A stretch of DNA of 64,000 nt from Bordetella genomosp. 5 (GCF_002261475.1 NZ_NEVN01000004.1:62001-126000), one strand, 5' to 3'; counted from the first letter of the stretch, positions 39,065 through 52,287 are shown. Notes: a model not told the origin generated them from the letters alone. Numbers and translations are program-made.

Positions 39065-39955
39065 ATGCAACGTCTCATGCCTTACCTGGTCGGCCTTCTC
39101 ATCATCCTGGCCGTCCTTTCTTCCTGCGTTTTCGTCGTGCGCGAGCGCGACTACGCGCTGGTGTTCTCGCTGGGTGAAGTCCGTACCGTTATCAACGAGC
39201 CGGGTCTCTACTTCAAGGCGCCGCCGCCGTTCCAGAACGTCGTCACGCTCGACAAGCGCATTCTCACCATCGAATCGAGCGATGCCGAGCGCATCCAGAC
39301 TTCTGAAAAGAAGAACCTGATGATCGACTCGTACGTGAAGTGGCGCATTGCCGATCCGCGCCTGTACTACGTGACCTTCGGTGGCAACGAGCGCGCCGCC
39401 CAGGAACGTCTGCAGGCTCAGATCCGCGACGCGCTCAACGCGTCGGTCAACGTGCGTACCGTCAAGGACGTCGTGTCGGCCGAGCGCGACAAGGTGATGG
39501 CCGAAATCCTCACTAATGTCGCGAAGCGCGCCGAGCCGCTGGGCGTGCAAGTGGTCGACGTGCGTCTGCGCCGTATCGAGTTCGCGCCCGAGATTTCCGA
39601 ATCGGTTTACCGCCGTATGGAAGCCGAGCGTACGCGTGTCGCCAACGAGCTGCGCTCGATCGGTGCCGCCGAGAGCGAGAAGATCCGCGCCGAAGCCGAC
39701 CGCCAACGCGAAGTGATCGTGGCTCAGGCCTACGCCCGTGCCCAGACGGTCATGGGTGAGGGCGACGCCCAGGCCGGCAGCATCTATGCCGAAGCCTTCG
39801 GCCGCAATCCCGAGTTCTACTCTTTCTACAAGAGCCTCGAGGGTTACCGCGCTGCCTTCTCGAAGACGGGCGACGTGCTGGTGGTGGATCCGTCGTCGGA
39901 TTTCTTCCAGTTCTTCAAGAACCCGACGGCCGCGACCACGGGCACGGCTCAGTAA
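39065..39955 (+). CDS. hflC: FtsH protease modulator HflC
   Basis: A 296-residue SPFH protein. The N-terminal TM helix is MPYLVGLLIILAVLSSCVFVV, then RDYALVFSLGEVRTVI and the coiled-coil part RMEAERTRVANELRSIGAAESEKIRAEADRQ. It is the HflK partner in the FtsH-HflKC complex. 18 bases separate it from hflK. The DUF2065 gene often found after hflC in this group is absent. Confidence 0.97.
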   Translation: MQRLMPYLVGLLIILAVLSSCVFVVRERDYALVFSLGEVRTVINEPGLYFKAPPPFQNVVTLDKRILTIESSDAERIQTSEKKNLMIDSYVKWRIADPRLYYVTFGGNERAAQERLQAQIRDALNASVNVRTVKDVVSAERDKVMAEILTNVAKRAEPLGVQVVDVRLRRIEFAPEISESVYRRMEAERTRVANELRSIGAAESEKIRAEADRQREVIVAQAYARAQTVMGEGDAQAGSIYAEAFGRNPEFYSFYKSLEGYRAAFSKTGDVLVVDPSSDFFQFFKNPTAATTGTAQ

Positions 39956-39994
39956 GACCACGGTTGCCTCGCCTCGGCGGGGCGCCATCCGGGC

Positions 39995-40017
39995 GGGGCG
40001 TCTTCGGGCGCCCCGTT
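39995..40017 (+). terminator. Probable terminator after hflC
   Basis: GGGGCGTC (39995-40002), UUCG tetraloop, GGCGCCCC (40007-40014), then a short T-run (GTTTGG). Confidence 0.65.
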
Positions 40018-40042
40018 TGGCATTCCGGGGCTGGGCAAGGGG

Positions 40043-40071
40043 TAGGACGATCTGCCCGATCCATGTACAAT
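40043..40071 (+). promoter_or_regulatory. Probable hisZ-purA promoter
   Basis: TAGGAC (40043-40048), 17-base spacer, TACAAT (40066-40071). Confidence 0.55.
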
Positions 40072-40096
40072 ACCCCGTAAGCTAGAACATTTCCGC

Positions 40097-40138
40097 AACG
40101 GCTGAGCGGGCTTACGCCCCCTCAGCCGTTTTCATTTT
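40097..40138 (+). terminator. Terminator-like hairpin in the hisZ leader
   Basis: AACGGCTGAG (40097-40106) pairs perfectly with CTCAGCCGTT (40121-40130). The loop can form inner GGGC/GCCC pairs, and TTCATTTT follows. It lies between the putative promoter and the hisZ ATG (40184), so it may act as an attenuator or as a second terminator for hflC. Confidence 0.6.
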
Positions 40139-40183
40139 GGGCGACGCTTTCGTTTGATCGACGCGTCATTCAGGTAAATATTC

Positions 40184-42711
<2,528 letters not shown>

Positions 42712-42775
42712 ACGCACACGCCCGGGCAGAGCAGGCCGCTTTTTCAATCGCCTTTGCCCGGGTTATGATTCGCCA

Positions 42776-42808
42776 GGCCGCCGCAGGGTCACCTGCCGGC
42801 GGCCTTTT
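42776..42808 (+). terminator. Terminator after purA
   Basis: GGCCGCCG-CAGG, loop GTCA, CCTG-C-CGGCGGCC, then TTTT. Confidence 0.85.
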
Positions 42809-42836
42809 CGTATTCATTTGCAGGAGATGACCCTCC

Positions 42837-43376
42837 ATGAGCTCGCCAAAAAGCGACGACAGCCATCTGTGGGTGACTTGGGACGACTATCACCGCCTGA
42901 TTGAGCGCCTGTCTTTTACGGTCTACCAGTCCGGTTGGGAATTCGACCAGATTCTGTGTCTGGCCCGCGGCGGCGTCCGGGTCGGCGACGTGATGTCCCG
43001 AATTTTCGACGTTCCCCTCGGCATTCTGGCCACCAGCAGCTACCGTGAAGCCGCCGGCACCAAGCAGGGCGACCTCGATATCGCCCAGTTCATCACCATC
43101 ACGCGCGGCACGCTGTCGGGCCGGGTGTTGCTGGTAGACGACATGGTCGACACGGGCAAGACCTTCATGCGTGTGCATGACCACCTCAAGAACCAGTTCC
43201 CGGCGATCACCGAGTTGCGCAGTGCCGTGCTCTGGTGGAAAGGCCATTCGCAGGCCACGCCCGACTATTACGCCGACAAGTTGCCCACGAACCCCTGGAT
43301 TCACCAGCCGTTCGAGGATTACGACAGCCTGCGCCCGCACCAGCTCGAAGCCTGGATCCGCAAGGGTTCGAGCTGA
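42837..43376 (+). CDS. Purine-type phosphoribosyltransferase
   Basis: A 179-residue PRTase. The PRPP-binding motif is VLLVDDMVDTGKT (about residues 98-110), and an N-terminal ILCLARGGVRVGDVMSRIFD gives the PP-loop. The fold and length match hypoxanthine/xanthine-guanine PRTases, and the place after purA suggests purine salvage. The exact base cannot be told from sequence. Start ATG at 42837. Confidence 0.88.
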   Translation: MSSPKSDDSHLWVTWDDYHRLIERLSFTVYQSGWEFDQILCLARGGVRVGDVMSRIFDVPLGILATSSYREAAGTKQGDLDIAQFITITRGTLSGRVLLVDDMVDTGKTFMRVHDHLKNQFPAITELRSAVLWWKGHSQATPDYYADKLPTNPWIHQPFEDYDSLRPHQLEAWIRKGSS

Positions 43377-43509
43377 CACCGGGCTCGGCGCGCTCGCGGC
43401 GTGCGGCGCGCGCCCTGCGGTGCCACCCGATGCTGTTTCGCCTCGGTCTCCGACTCGGGGCGCCTTGGCCGGCGGTCCGGCAGGGTGTTGTCTCTTTGCC
43501 CGGTCCGAC

Positions 43510-43539
43510 TGGTCAATTTCGGCGCAGTCGTGCTAGAAT
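43510..43539 (+). promoter_or_regulatory. Probable promoter of rpsU-dnaG
   Basis: TGGTCA (43510-43515), 18-base spacer, TAGAAT (43534-43539), about 310 bases before the rpsU ATG. Confidence 0.5.
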
Positions 43540-43545
43540 CGCTGG

Positions 43546-43853
43546 TTATCGCTAAACCGAACCTGTTTTATTGTCGGCTTGGGGCTCATTTGAGTAACCC
43601 CCGAGTAGGCCCTGAGCAGTCCCTTGGGTAACCCCCCGGGCCCTCTCAGGTGTGCGACAAAAGGCCGGAGATCGGCTAGGGATGCGGCCCGAGGGCGGCC
43701 TGTGCGTAGCACAGAGCTCGGTTTTCGGGTTGCGCCGCATGCTACAAGCCCGTTGGAACCTGATTTCAGGGGCTTGCGGCGTGTGTAGATAGCCGTAGGG
43801 CCAGCCAGGACCAGGTTTGTCATCAATCGTAGTTACTCAAGACCACTGAATTT
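43546..43853 (+). ncRNA. Candidate structured leader RNA of rpsU
   Basis: The 300-base stretch from the probable promoter to the rpsU ATG has no coding frame but many complementary segments. These are GGGGCTCA/TGAG-TAA-CCCC (43581-43601), CCTGAG/CTCAGG (43611-43616 with 43645-43650), ATGCGGC/GCCGCAT (43682-43688 with 43734-43740) enclosing CTGTGC-GTA-GCACAG (43700-43714), and CTACAAGCCC with GGGCTT and TGTAG (43742-43788). I do not recognise a named RNA family. It could be an S21 autoregulatory leader or a separate small RNA. The rest of the 43377-43853 gap holds only the promoter. Confidence 0.5.
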
Positions 43854-44066
43854 ATGCCTATCGTTCGACTGAAGGAAAACGAACCGTTTGAAGCCGCTCT
43901 GCGCCGCTTCAAGCGCACCATCGAAAAAACTGGCTTGCTCACCGAGCTGCGTTCGCGCGAGTTCTACGAGAAGCCCACGGCCGAGCGCAAGCGCAAGCAC
44001 GCCGCCGCGGTGAAGCGCCACTACAAGCGGATTCGTAGCCAGCAACTGCCCCCGCGCCTGTATTGA
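43854..44066 (+). CDS. rpsU: 30S ribosomal protein S21
   Basis: A 70-residue basic protein: [20 protein letters not shown] is the canonical S21 start, ending [12 protein letters not shown]. It is first in the macromolecular-synthesis order rpsU-dnaG-rpoD, linking ribosome, primase and sigma factor. A long structured leader precedes it. Confidence 0.98.
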   Translation: MPIVRLKENEPFEAALRRFKRTIEKTGLLTELRSREFYEKPTAERKRKHAAAVKRHYKRIRSQQLPPRLY

Positions 44067-44070
44067 TATC

Positions 44071-44099
44071 TGATTCCAGAATCTATTGATTCCAGAATC
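44071..44099 (+). repeat. 13-bp direct repeat spanning the dnaG start
   Basis: TGATTCCAGAATC occurs at 44071-44083 and 44087-44099. The second copy contains codons 1-5 of dnaG (its T-T-G start is immediately at its left edge). It looks like a 16-bp tandem duplication. Confidence 0.85.
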
Positions 44100-46203
44100 A
44101 TTCATTCAGGATTTACTCGCCCGGGTCGATGTTGCAGACGTCGTCGGGCGATACGTGCAGTTGCGCAAGGGTGGGGCCAATCTACTTGGCCTCTGTCCGT
44201 TTCATAACGAGAAAAGCCCTTCCTTCACCGTCAGCCCCACGAAGCAGTTCTACCACTGCTTCGGCTGCGGAGCCCATGGCAGCGCCATCACCTTCCTGAT
44301 GGAGCACACGGGCGCAAGTTTCCCCGAAGCCGTGCGTACCCTCGCCGGCTCCGTGGGAATGACCGTTCCCGAAGAATCCCGCAGTCCGCGTCAACGCGCC
44401 GAATCCCAACGCCGTCAGGCCGAGGTGTCGCGTCATACGCAGGTGCTTGATGCCGCGCAGGCGCAGTATCTGCGGCTGCTGCGCGGATCTCCCCAAGCGA
44501 TCGCCTACCTCAAGCAACGTGGCTTGACGGGCGAGGTCGCGCGCAATTTCGGATTGGGCTGGTCCGGCACGGACCGCCACGGTCTCTCGCAGATCTTCGA
44601 CAACTACGATGATCCCATCCTGGTCGAGTCCGGCCTGGTGATCGAGTCCGAGGATGGCCGCCGCTACGATCGCTTCCGCGAGCGGATCATGTTCCCGATC
44701 CGCAATACGCGTGGCGCGCTCATCGGCTTCGGTGGCCGCATCATCGGCAAGGGCGAGCCCAAGTACCTCAATTCTCCCGAGACCCCCGTGTTCTCCAAAG
44801 GCCACGAGCTGTACGGTCTGTGGGAGGCCCGTCTGTCCATCCGTCAGGAAGGGATGGTCATCGTGGTCGAGGGCTACATGGACGTGGTCGGGCTGGCGCA
44901 GCTGGGCATCGGCAATGCCGTGGCCACGCTGGGCACCTCCACCACGCCGGATCACGTCAAGAAGTTGCTGCGGGCCAGCGACAAGGTCGTTTTCAGCTTC
45001 GATGGCGACGCCGCGGGTCGGCGGGCCGCGTGGCGCGCGCTGCAGGCCTGCCTGCCGGTGCTGCGCGACGACATCGCCATCCGTTTTCTGTTCCTGCCGG
45101 CCGAGCACGATCCCGATTCCTATGTGCGCGAGTTCGGCGCCGAGGCGTTTCGCGAGCAATTGGGCCAGGCGGCGGCGCTGTCGCGCTTCCTGCTCGACGA
45201 GCTGAGCTCCCGGCACAACCTCGACGAGGCCGAAGGGCGGGCCAGTTGCCTGCACGAAGCCAAGCCGCTGCTGCATCAGATCCCCGAGTGTGGTCTGCGC
45301 ACGCAGATCGAGCGCGAGCTGGCCAAGGTGGTGCAGCTCACGCCCGAGGAGATGGCCGCGTCGATGGCGCAGTACTCGGCGCAGATGCAGGCGCAGGCCG
45401 CGGCACGCCAGGCGGTGGCGGCCAACCATCCCGCCACGCCCGCGCAGCCCGGCGCGGCGCGGCCCGCTGCCGCGCAGGCGGGCCAAGCCGGCCAGCCCGG
45501 CGATGCGCCCGCATCCGGTGGGGGCGAAGACGGCGCTCCACCGGATTGGGGCTACGAGCCCTACGGCGACGACGAGCCCGATCTCTATGCCATGGGCATC
45601 GAACCCGCGGGAGAGTCCGCGCCGCAATGGGGCGGCGAGGAGTCCGGCGGCTGGAAGTCCAAGGGCGACTGGAAGGGTAAAAGCGACTGGAAGCCCAAGG
45701 GCGAATGGAAAGGCAAGGGCAAGGGCGACTGGAAAGGTCGCCGCGACGACGGCCCGGGCGGTTACGAGGGCAAGCGGGTCATGCCGTCCCTGGCGCGCCG
45801 GCTGCTGTGTCTGTTGCTGGCCCACCCCGAATTGGTGGACTCCATGGGCGACCTGCAGCTTGAAGTCATCGACCATGGTCCCCATCTAGGTCTTGTACGA
45901 GACCTGATCATGCTGGCCAAGAGCAGCGGCGCCCGTCACGTGGGCGCGCTGATGGAGGCGGCGGACAGCGATTCGGATCTGTATGTGGCGCTCAAGGGTT
46001 TGCGCGCAGACGTGCTGGCCCAGGAAGACCTGCCCGATCCGCAGACCGAATGGGACGACGCGCTGCGTCGGATCGAGTTCGATTCGGTGCGCGCCGAGAT
46101 GGCCAAACTGGCCCAATCGGGGGTCTCCGACGAGGCCGGCCGGAAGCGCTATCTTGAACTAGCAGCCCGTTTAACTGTCTTAAAAGCTGCAGGTATGCGC
46201 TGA
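44086..46203 (+). CDS. dnaG: DNA primase DnaG
   Basis: A 705-residue primase. The start is MIPESFIQDLLARVDVADVV, using TTG at 44086, which family alignment supports. The zinc-binding domain is CPFHNEKSPSF ... FYHCFGCG. The TOPRIM polymerase core contains VVEGYMDVVGLAQLG and SFDGDAAGRR. The C-terminal DnaB-binding domain covers the last 150 residues. Between core and C-terminus is an unusually long linker, about residues 450-560: Ala/Gln-rich, then acidic, then a repeat of GDWKGK-like units. No good Shine-Dalgarno precedes the TTG; it may depend on coupling to rpsU, 19 bases upstream. Confidence 0.96.
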   Translation: MIPESFIQDLLARVDVADVVGRYVQLRKGGANLLGLCPFHNEKSPSFTVSPTKQFYHCFGCGAHGSAITFLMEHTGASFPEAVRTLAGSVGMTVPEESRSPRQRAESQRRQAEVSRHTQVLDAAQAQYLRLLRGSPQAIAYLKQRGLTGEVARNFGLGWSGTDRHGLSQIFDNYDDPILVESGLVIESEDGRRYDRFRERIMFPIRNTRGALIGFGGRIIGKGEPKYLNSPETPVFSKGHELYGLWEARLSIRQEGMVIVVEGYMDVVGLAQLGIGNAVATLGTSTTPDHVKKLLRASDKVVFSFDGDAAGRRAAWRALQACLPVLRDDIAIRFLFLPAEHDPDSYVREFGAEAFREQLGQAAALSRFLLDELSSRHNLDEAEGRASCLHEAKPLLHQIPECGLRTQIERELAKVVQLTPEEMAASMAQYSAQMQAQAAARQAVAANHPATPAQPGAARPAAAQAGQAGQPGDAPASGGGEDGAPPDWGYEPYGDDEPDLYAMGIEPAGESAPQWGGEESGGWKSKGDWKGKSDWKPKGEWKGKGKGDWKGRRDDGPGGYEGKRVMPSLARRLLCLLLAHPELVDSMGDLQLEVIDHGPHLGLVRDLIMLAKSSGARHVGALMEAADSDSDLYVALKGLRADVLAQEDLPDPQTEWDDALRRIEFDSVRAEMAKLAQSGVSDEAGRKRYLELAARLTVLKAAGMR

Positions 46204-47167
46204 ATTGCGTTAACATCGAGGGTTTCGTGTTTACGGCGAATTTGTCCGTCAGGCATGATCAGGCCCGGTGACCAGACCCGGCGATCAGGCTCGGCGATCA
46301 GATCCGGTGGTCAGACCCAGCACGCAGGTCCGGCAATTGCGCCGCATGGCGACCGCAGGCGCGGGGCGCGATGAAAGATCCGCCCGGCAGGGGTACGTAA
46401 TGTCTCCTGCAGGCCCGGCGTAACGGGGCCACATTGAACAGCGCGTTTGCCGGTCGCACCGGCGGGCGCAGAGCGGTAATCGGAACGTCGCGGTGTCGTA
46501 GCGCTTGCCCTCGAGGCAAAAGACGCTCCAACGCACGGGCCGACGGTGTCCTCCTGGCTCGCTGGCTTATGCCACGCCAGGGTCACCCTGCAAGACGGTC
46601 GCGCCGCGACAAGTAGCAAGCGGCGTGCCCGGCGGGGCTTGGATACCTCGATTTTTACGAAGTTTGGGCGGTTTTCGAGTGCCGGGGTTACGATACCCGG
46701 TGATGCGAACCTGTTTTCACCAATCGGTCATGCCATGACGGTGTGCCGCGATTTTGCGCGGCGGTCATGGTCATGGCCTTTTGGGGTTTGCTTTCGGAAA
46801 TCGCGCGGCATGACCCGCGTGTAGCGGGTCGGAACAAATGAAGTAAGCAGGTGGTGGGTCGCGCAATCGGCGGCCGCGCCGCCGGGTATGACGGCAGGTG
46901 TTGTATCTAAGGCAGCAGGGGATTCCCACAGCTAGCCCGGCCTGAAACAGGCACGACAGCACCTCCGATATCCGGCGCACGGCAACCGACGAAATCGCGA
47001 CACGTTAGCGCTGTTGGGCATCGATGCCAGATCAGCGGCGCAACGGGGTTCGGAGCCAGTTTCGCGACCAACGCGAATGCGCGGTTTCAGCAAGGCCCGC
47101 CAGTTTTACCCGTGTACACCACGGTGCAATAACCCAAAACAGGGTTGCGACGACCACGGAAGCGACT
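46204..47167. other. Long dnaG-rpoD intergenic region
   Basis: 964 bases with no credible gene on either strand; short frames have atypical composition. It contains a 13-bp tandem repeat at its left end, a hairpin GACCCGC/GCGGGTC (46812-46830) and a weak promoter-like pair TTGGGC/TACGAT (46664-46694, 19-base spacer). In most relatives dnaG and rpoD are closer. Confidence 0.6.
46257..46320. repeat. 13-bp tandem repeat, five copies
   Basis: Five imperfect copies of GATCAGGCCCGGT-like units in succession (consensus GRYCAGRYYCGGY), starting 54 bases after the dnaG stop. Confidence 0.85.
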
Positions 47168-49441
<2,274 letters not shown>

Positions 49442-49448
49442 CGCTTTC

Positions 49449-49527
<79 letters not shown>

Positions 49528-49538
49528 TTTAAAATCAA

Positions 49539-49572
49539 GGGCTTGCGTGTGATCACGCAGCCCTTTTTCTTT
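49539..49572 (+). terminator. Terminator after rpoD-tRNA
   Basis: GGGCTTGCGTG (49539-49549), loop TGAT, CACGCAGCCC (49554-49563, one bulged base), then TTTTTCTTTT. It overlaps the 3' end of the integrase on the other strand. Confidence 0.8.
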
Positions 49573-50150
49573 TGGCGGTGGGGGATTTCTTGCCAATGTT
49601 GGCCAGAGCCTCCCCAATGGTCCCGGTAGCCAAGTGCGCGTAGCGCTTTGTACTCGCCGCCGACTTATGCCCAAGCACCGCGCCAACGGTATACAGATCG
49701 ACCGAAGAATTGATCATCTCGCTTGCTGCGCTGTGTCGTAGATCGTGGAAGCGAAGGTGGTCCATGCCAACTGCCCGCGCAGCCTTCTTGAACTGCTTGC
49801 TCATGTGCCACTTGTCGCGCATGGCGACCGTCGACGCAGCCCGCGCTCGGGGATGGATCGGCACGAATCTCGGATTTCCATTTTTCGTGTCCGGCAACTT
49901 GAACAGACCATCTTCCCGGCTGGCGCTCACCACCTCGCCCAGTCGCATGCCGCTGTAGAACGATACGCGTATCGCCGCGCGCGTGGCCCTGCATTTGCAG
50001 GCGCGGGCGATCATCAACATGCCGCGTCGGTCGGTGTAGTACTGGCGTTCGTTGCGGACCGTGGGCATGAGCACCCGGGCGCCGGGGTCGTGCTCCGCCA
50101 TCCCGTGGCGCTTCCAGCCGTAGCGGCACGCGCTCACGAGATAGCATTGG
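49553..50150 (-). pseudogene. int: Tyrosine-recombinase integrase, C-terminal fragment
   Basis: About 200 residues of a phage integrase catalytic domain. The active-site residues are all present: Arg in FYSGMRLGEV, His and Arg in LRFHDLRHSA, His in LGHKSA and Tyr in TKRYAHL. The N-terminal arm-binding domain and most of the core-binding domain are gone; upstream of about LVSACRYGW the sequence becomes a plus-strand terminase scrap at roughly 50140. A frame with ATG at 50158 exists but is a junction artefact. It cannot make a full integrase. Confidence 0.88.
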
Positions 50151-50316
50151 ATCCGCACGGGGCCACCAACTTATCGCATCACCTGGACGAGGAGGGGCTG
50201 ACGCCCATCACCATCGTCCAGAACTACCACAAACATGAGCGATCCGATGAAAGAGCTGGAGGCCGCGATCGCCTCGGGCCGCTTTCACCACGACGGCAAT
50301 CCGATCATGACTTGGC
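50138..50316 (+). pseudogene. Terminase large subunit, C-terminal scrap
   Basis: Two short frames fit the C-terminal part of HK97-type terminase. EIALDPHGATNLSHHLDEEG and [11 protein letters not shown] lie in one frame. After a frame change near 50233, [19 protein letters not shown] and DGNPIMTW lie in the next frame. These correspond to the conserved DPWGA..., GQGF.SMS.P.KELE and RHDGNPV..W blocks of TerL. The fragment is cut on both sides by deletions. Confidence 0.75.
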
Positions 50317-51262
50317 CGGCGAGCAGCTGGTCGAGTCCGAGGACTTCAAGGTGCTCGCGATGCGTGAGCGCGGCATCGCCCGCCTGGGTCTGAAAGCCGT
50401 GACCAACATCACCAGCGCAATCTCTGGCACGGGCGGCGTAGGTTCCGCCATTGTCGCGGACCGCAGGCCTGGGATCCTGCAGGGCCCTGATCGCCAGTTC
50501 ACCATCCGTGACCTGATCATGCCGGGGCGAACCGCCTCCAACTCTATCGAGTATGTCCAGGAGAGCGGCTTCCAGAACATGGCGGCCGCGCAGGCGGGCG
50601 AGGGTGCGGCCAAAGCTCAATCGGATCTTTCGTTCGAGCTGAAGAGCACCCAGGTTCGTACTCTGGCGCACTGGTTCCGGGCTTCGAAGCAAGTTCTCTC
50701 CGATGTTCCGCTGCTCCAGAGCTACATCAATGGCCGCGCCATCTATGGCCTGAAGTATGTCGAGGAGGAGCAGATTCTGGCTGGTGACGGCACTGGCCAG
50801 AATCTCCTGGGCCTCATTCCGCAGGCGACGCCGTTCAATGCGGCCCTGCGCAAGGCCGGAGACACGCGTATCGACACGCTCCGACGAGCCATCCTGCAGG
50901 TGCGTATCGCGGAATACCGCGCGTCGGCGATCGCGCTCAACCCGGTCGACTGGGCTGAACTGGAACTGCAGAAGGATTCGACCGGCGCCTACATCTGGGT
51001 CAACGTGCAAGAAGGCGGCGTCCAGCGCATGTGGAAGCTGCCGGTGATCGACAGCAACGCCGTGCCCGAAAACGAGTTCCTCGTCGGCGCCATGAACATC
51101 GCGGCCCAGGTCTTCGACCGCGAAGAGGCGGCTGTCGAGGTGTCGACGGAAGACGGTGACAACTTCCGCACCAACATGGTGACGATCCGCGCCGAGGAAC
51201 GGCTGGCTCTGGCGGTCTACCGCCCCGAGTCGTTCGTTCACGGTGAGTTCGAGACCGATTAA
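50315..51262 (+). pseudogene. HK97-type major capsid protein, lacking its N-terminus
   Basis: About 315 residues with the HK97 gp5 fold pattern: [65 protein letters not shown] and ALNPVDWAELELQKDSTG. The N-terminal scaffold-like delta domain and the start codon are missing; the frame is fused to the terminase scrap at about 50315. The first internal ATG is at 50360. The C-terminus is complete. Confidence 0.88.
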
Positions 51263-51318
51263 CGGACTCCAACGTCAACGCAATGGACTGCGCCCGGGCA
51301 ACCGGGCGCAGACTCAAC

Positions 51319-51624
51319 ATGACCCAGATCGAAGTCAAGACGTGCGCCGGATTCATCAATCAGGGCGTGTATGCCAAGCGGGGAGCGACTATCACGGTCG
51401 ACCTCACCCGTGCTCGTGAGTTGCGCCTGAATCGCTTGGTCGAGCCCTTCGACGAAAGCAAGGTCGTGAACGGTGGCAGCCAAACGCACGGCCAGCAATC
51501 CACGCCTGCCAGCGGCGGGGAGAAGGGTGGTCCGCCCGTCAAAACGCCGCAGGCAGAAAAGCCGAGTAACAAGCGGCGCGGCGACCCCCAGAACAAGGGT
51601 GCCGGCGACTCCGGAGGTGACTGA
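51319..51624 (+). CDS. Small phage protein of the capsid-connector region
   Basis: A 101-residue hypothetical. The first 45 residues (IEVKTCAGFINQGVYAKRGATITV) are compact; the rest is a Lys/Gly/Pro/Ser-rich, probably disordered tail. Such small genes often sit between the capsid and head-tail connector genes in HK97-like phages. The ATG at 51319 was preferred over an upstream ATG at 51283. It overlaps the next gene by one base. Confidence 0.65.
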   Translation: MTQIEVKTCAGFINQGVYAKRGATITVDLTRARELRLNRLVEPFDESKVVNGGSQTHGQQSTPASGGEKGGPPVKTPQAEKPSNKRRGDPQNKGAGDSGGD

Positions 51625-51968
51625 TGGGCCTCGTTTCGCTGGAGCTTGCCCGCAAGCACCTTCGATCGGACAGCGACGGCGACGACGAGCTGTTGATGGT
51701 GTACATCGCCGCAGCTGAGCAGGCCGCGATCGAGTACATGGACCGCGATGTCTATCCGGACGCCGATGCCCTGGCCGCCGCCGTCGCTGCCGGCACCGCT
51801 GGCGAGGCCCCGATGGTGGTCAACGACGCCATCAAGGCCGCCGTGCTGTTGACGATCGGTCACCTCGACGCCAATCGCGAGGACGTGGTCGTCGGTGCGA
51901 CCGTGGCAGAGCTGCCCCGCGGGGTGCGCTCGCTCTTGCAGCCTTACAGGGTTGGGATGGGGGCGTGA
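51624..51968 (+). CDS. Phage head-tail connector protein (gp6-like adaptor)
   Basis: A 114-residue protein of the HK97 gp6/phage QLRG family, mostly helical: VSLELARKHLRSDSDGDDELL, IAAAEQAAIEYMDRDVY, and AIKAAVLLTIGHLDANRED near the C-terminus. It sits below the portal as an adaptor ring. It begins within the previous stop (TGATG). Confidence 0.85.
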   Translation: MGLVSLELARKHLRSDSDGDDELLMVYIAAAEQAAIEYMDRDVYPDADALAAAVAAGTAGEAPMVVNDAIKAAVLLTIGHLDANREDVVVGATVAELPRGVRSLLQPYRVGMGA

Positions 51969-51969
51969 T

Positions 51970-52287
51970 ATGCGAGCAGGCAGTTTGAACCGCCGTGTGA
52001 CGGTGCAGCGCAAAGGCTCCGGCCACGACGCATGGGGACAGCCTCTGCAGGAATGGACCGATGTCGCCACCGTCTGGGCCAACGTGCGCGTTATGAGCGG
52101 GCGAGAGGTGGGGGCGGCGGGTAGCGTCGAGTCCATCGCCTCTGCGAGCGTCCGGGTGCGTTATCGCAAGGATTTCAGCGCCGGCATGAGAGTGCTGGTC
52201 GGCGACATTCCCTACAACGTCGTGGCGGCACTTCCAGACGAGCAGCGCCGTGAGTTCCTGGACTTGGCCTGCGAGATCACCACATGA
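51970..52287 (+). CDS. Phage head-tail joining/stopper protein (SPP1 gp16-like)
   Basis: A 105-residue beta-rich protein. The start MRAGSLNRRVTVQRKGSGHD and the middle VWANVRVMSGREV ... VRYRKDF are typical of the head closure family. It overlaps the next gene by 4 bases. Confidence 0.85.
   Translation: MRAGSLNRRVTVQRKGSGHDAWGQPLQEWTDVATVWANVRVMSGREVGAAGSVESIASASVRVRYRKDFSAGMRVLVGDIPYNVVAALPDEQRREFLDLACEITT

Noticed and set aside
46257-46320. CRISPR-like array
   Set aside because: The 13-bp units are directly adjacent without spacers, so this is a minisatellite; no cas genes are present.
46285-46980. Several short frames on both strands between dnaG and rpoD
   Set aside because: All are short, overlap each other and are rich in Arg/Pro/Cys; none has a recognisable family or a good start site.
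49553-50158. Functional integrase starting at ATG 50158
   Set aside because: The start lies in the deletion junction and the N-terminal DNA-binding domains are missing, although the catalytic residues remain.
50235-50360. A small gene starting MSDPMKELE
   Set aside because: The sequence matches an internal terminase block; its frame ends after the capsid junction and it is a fragment, not a gene.
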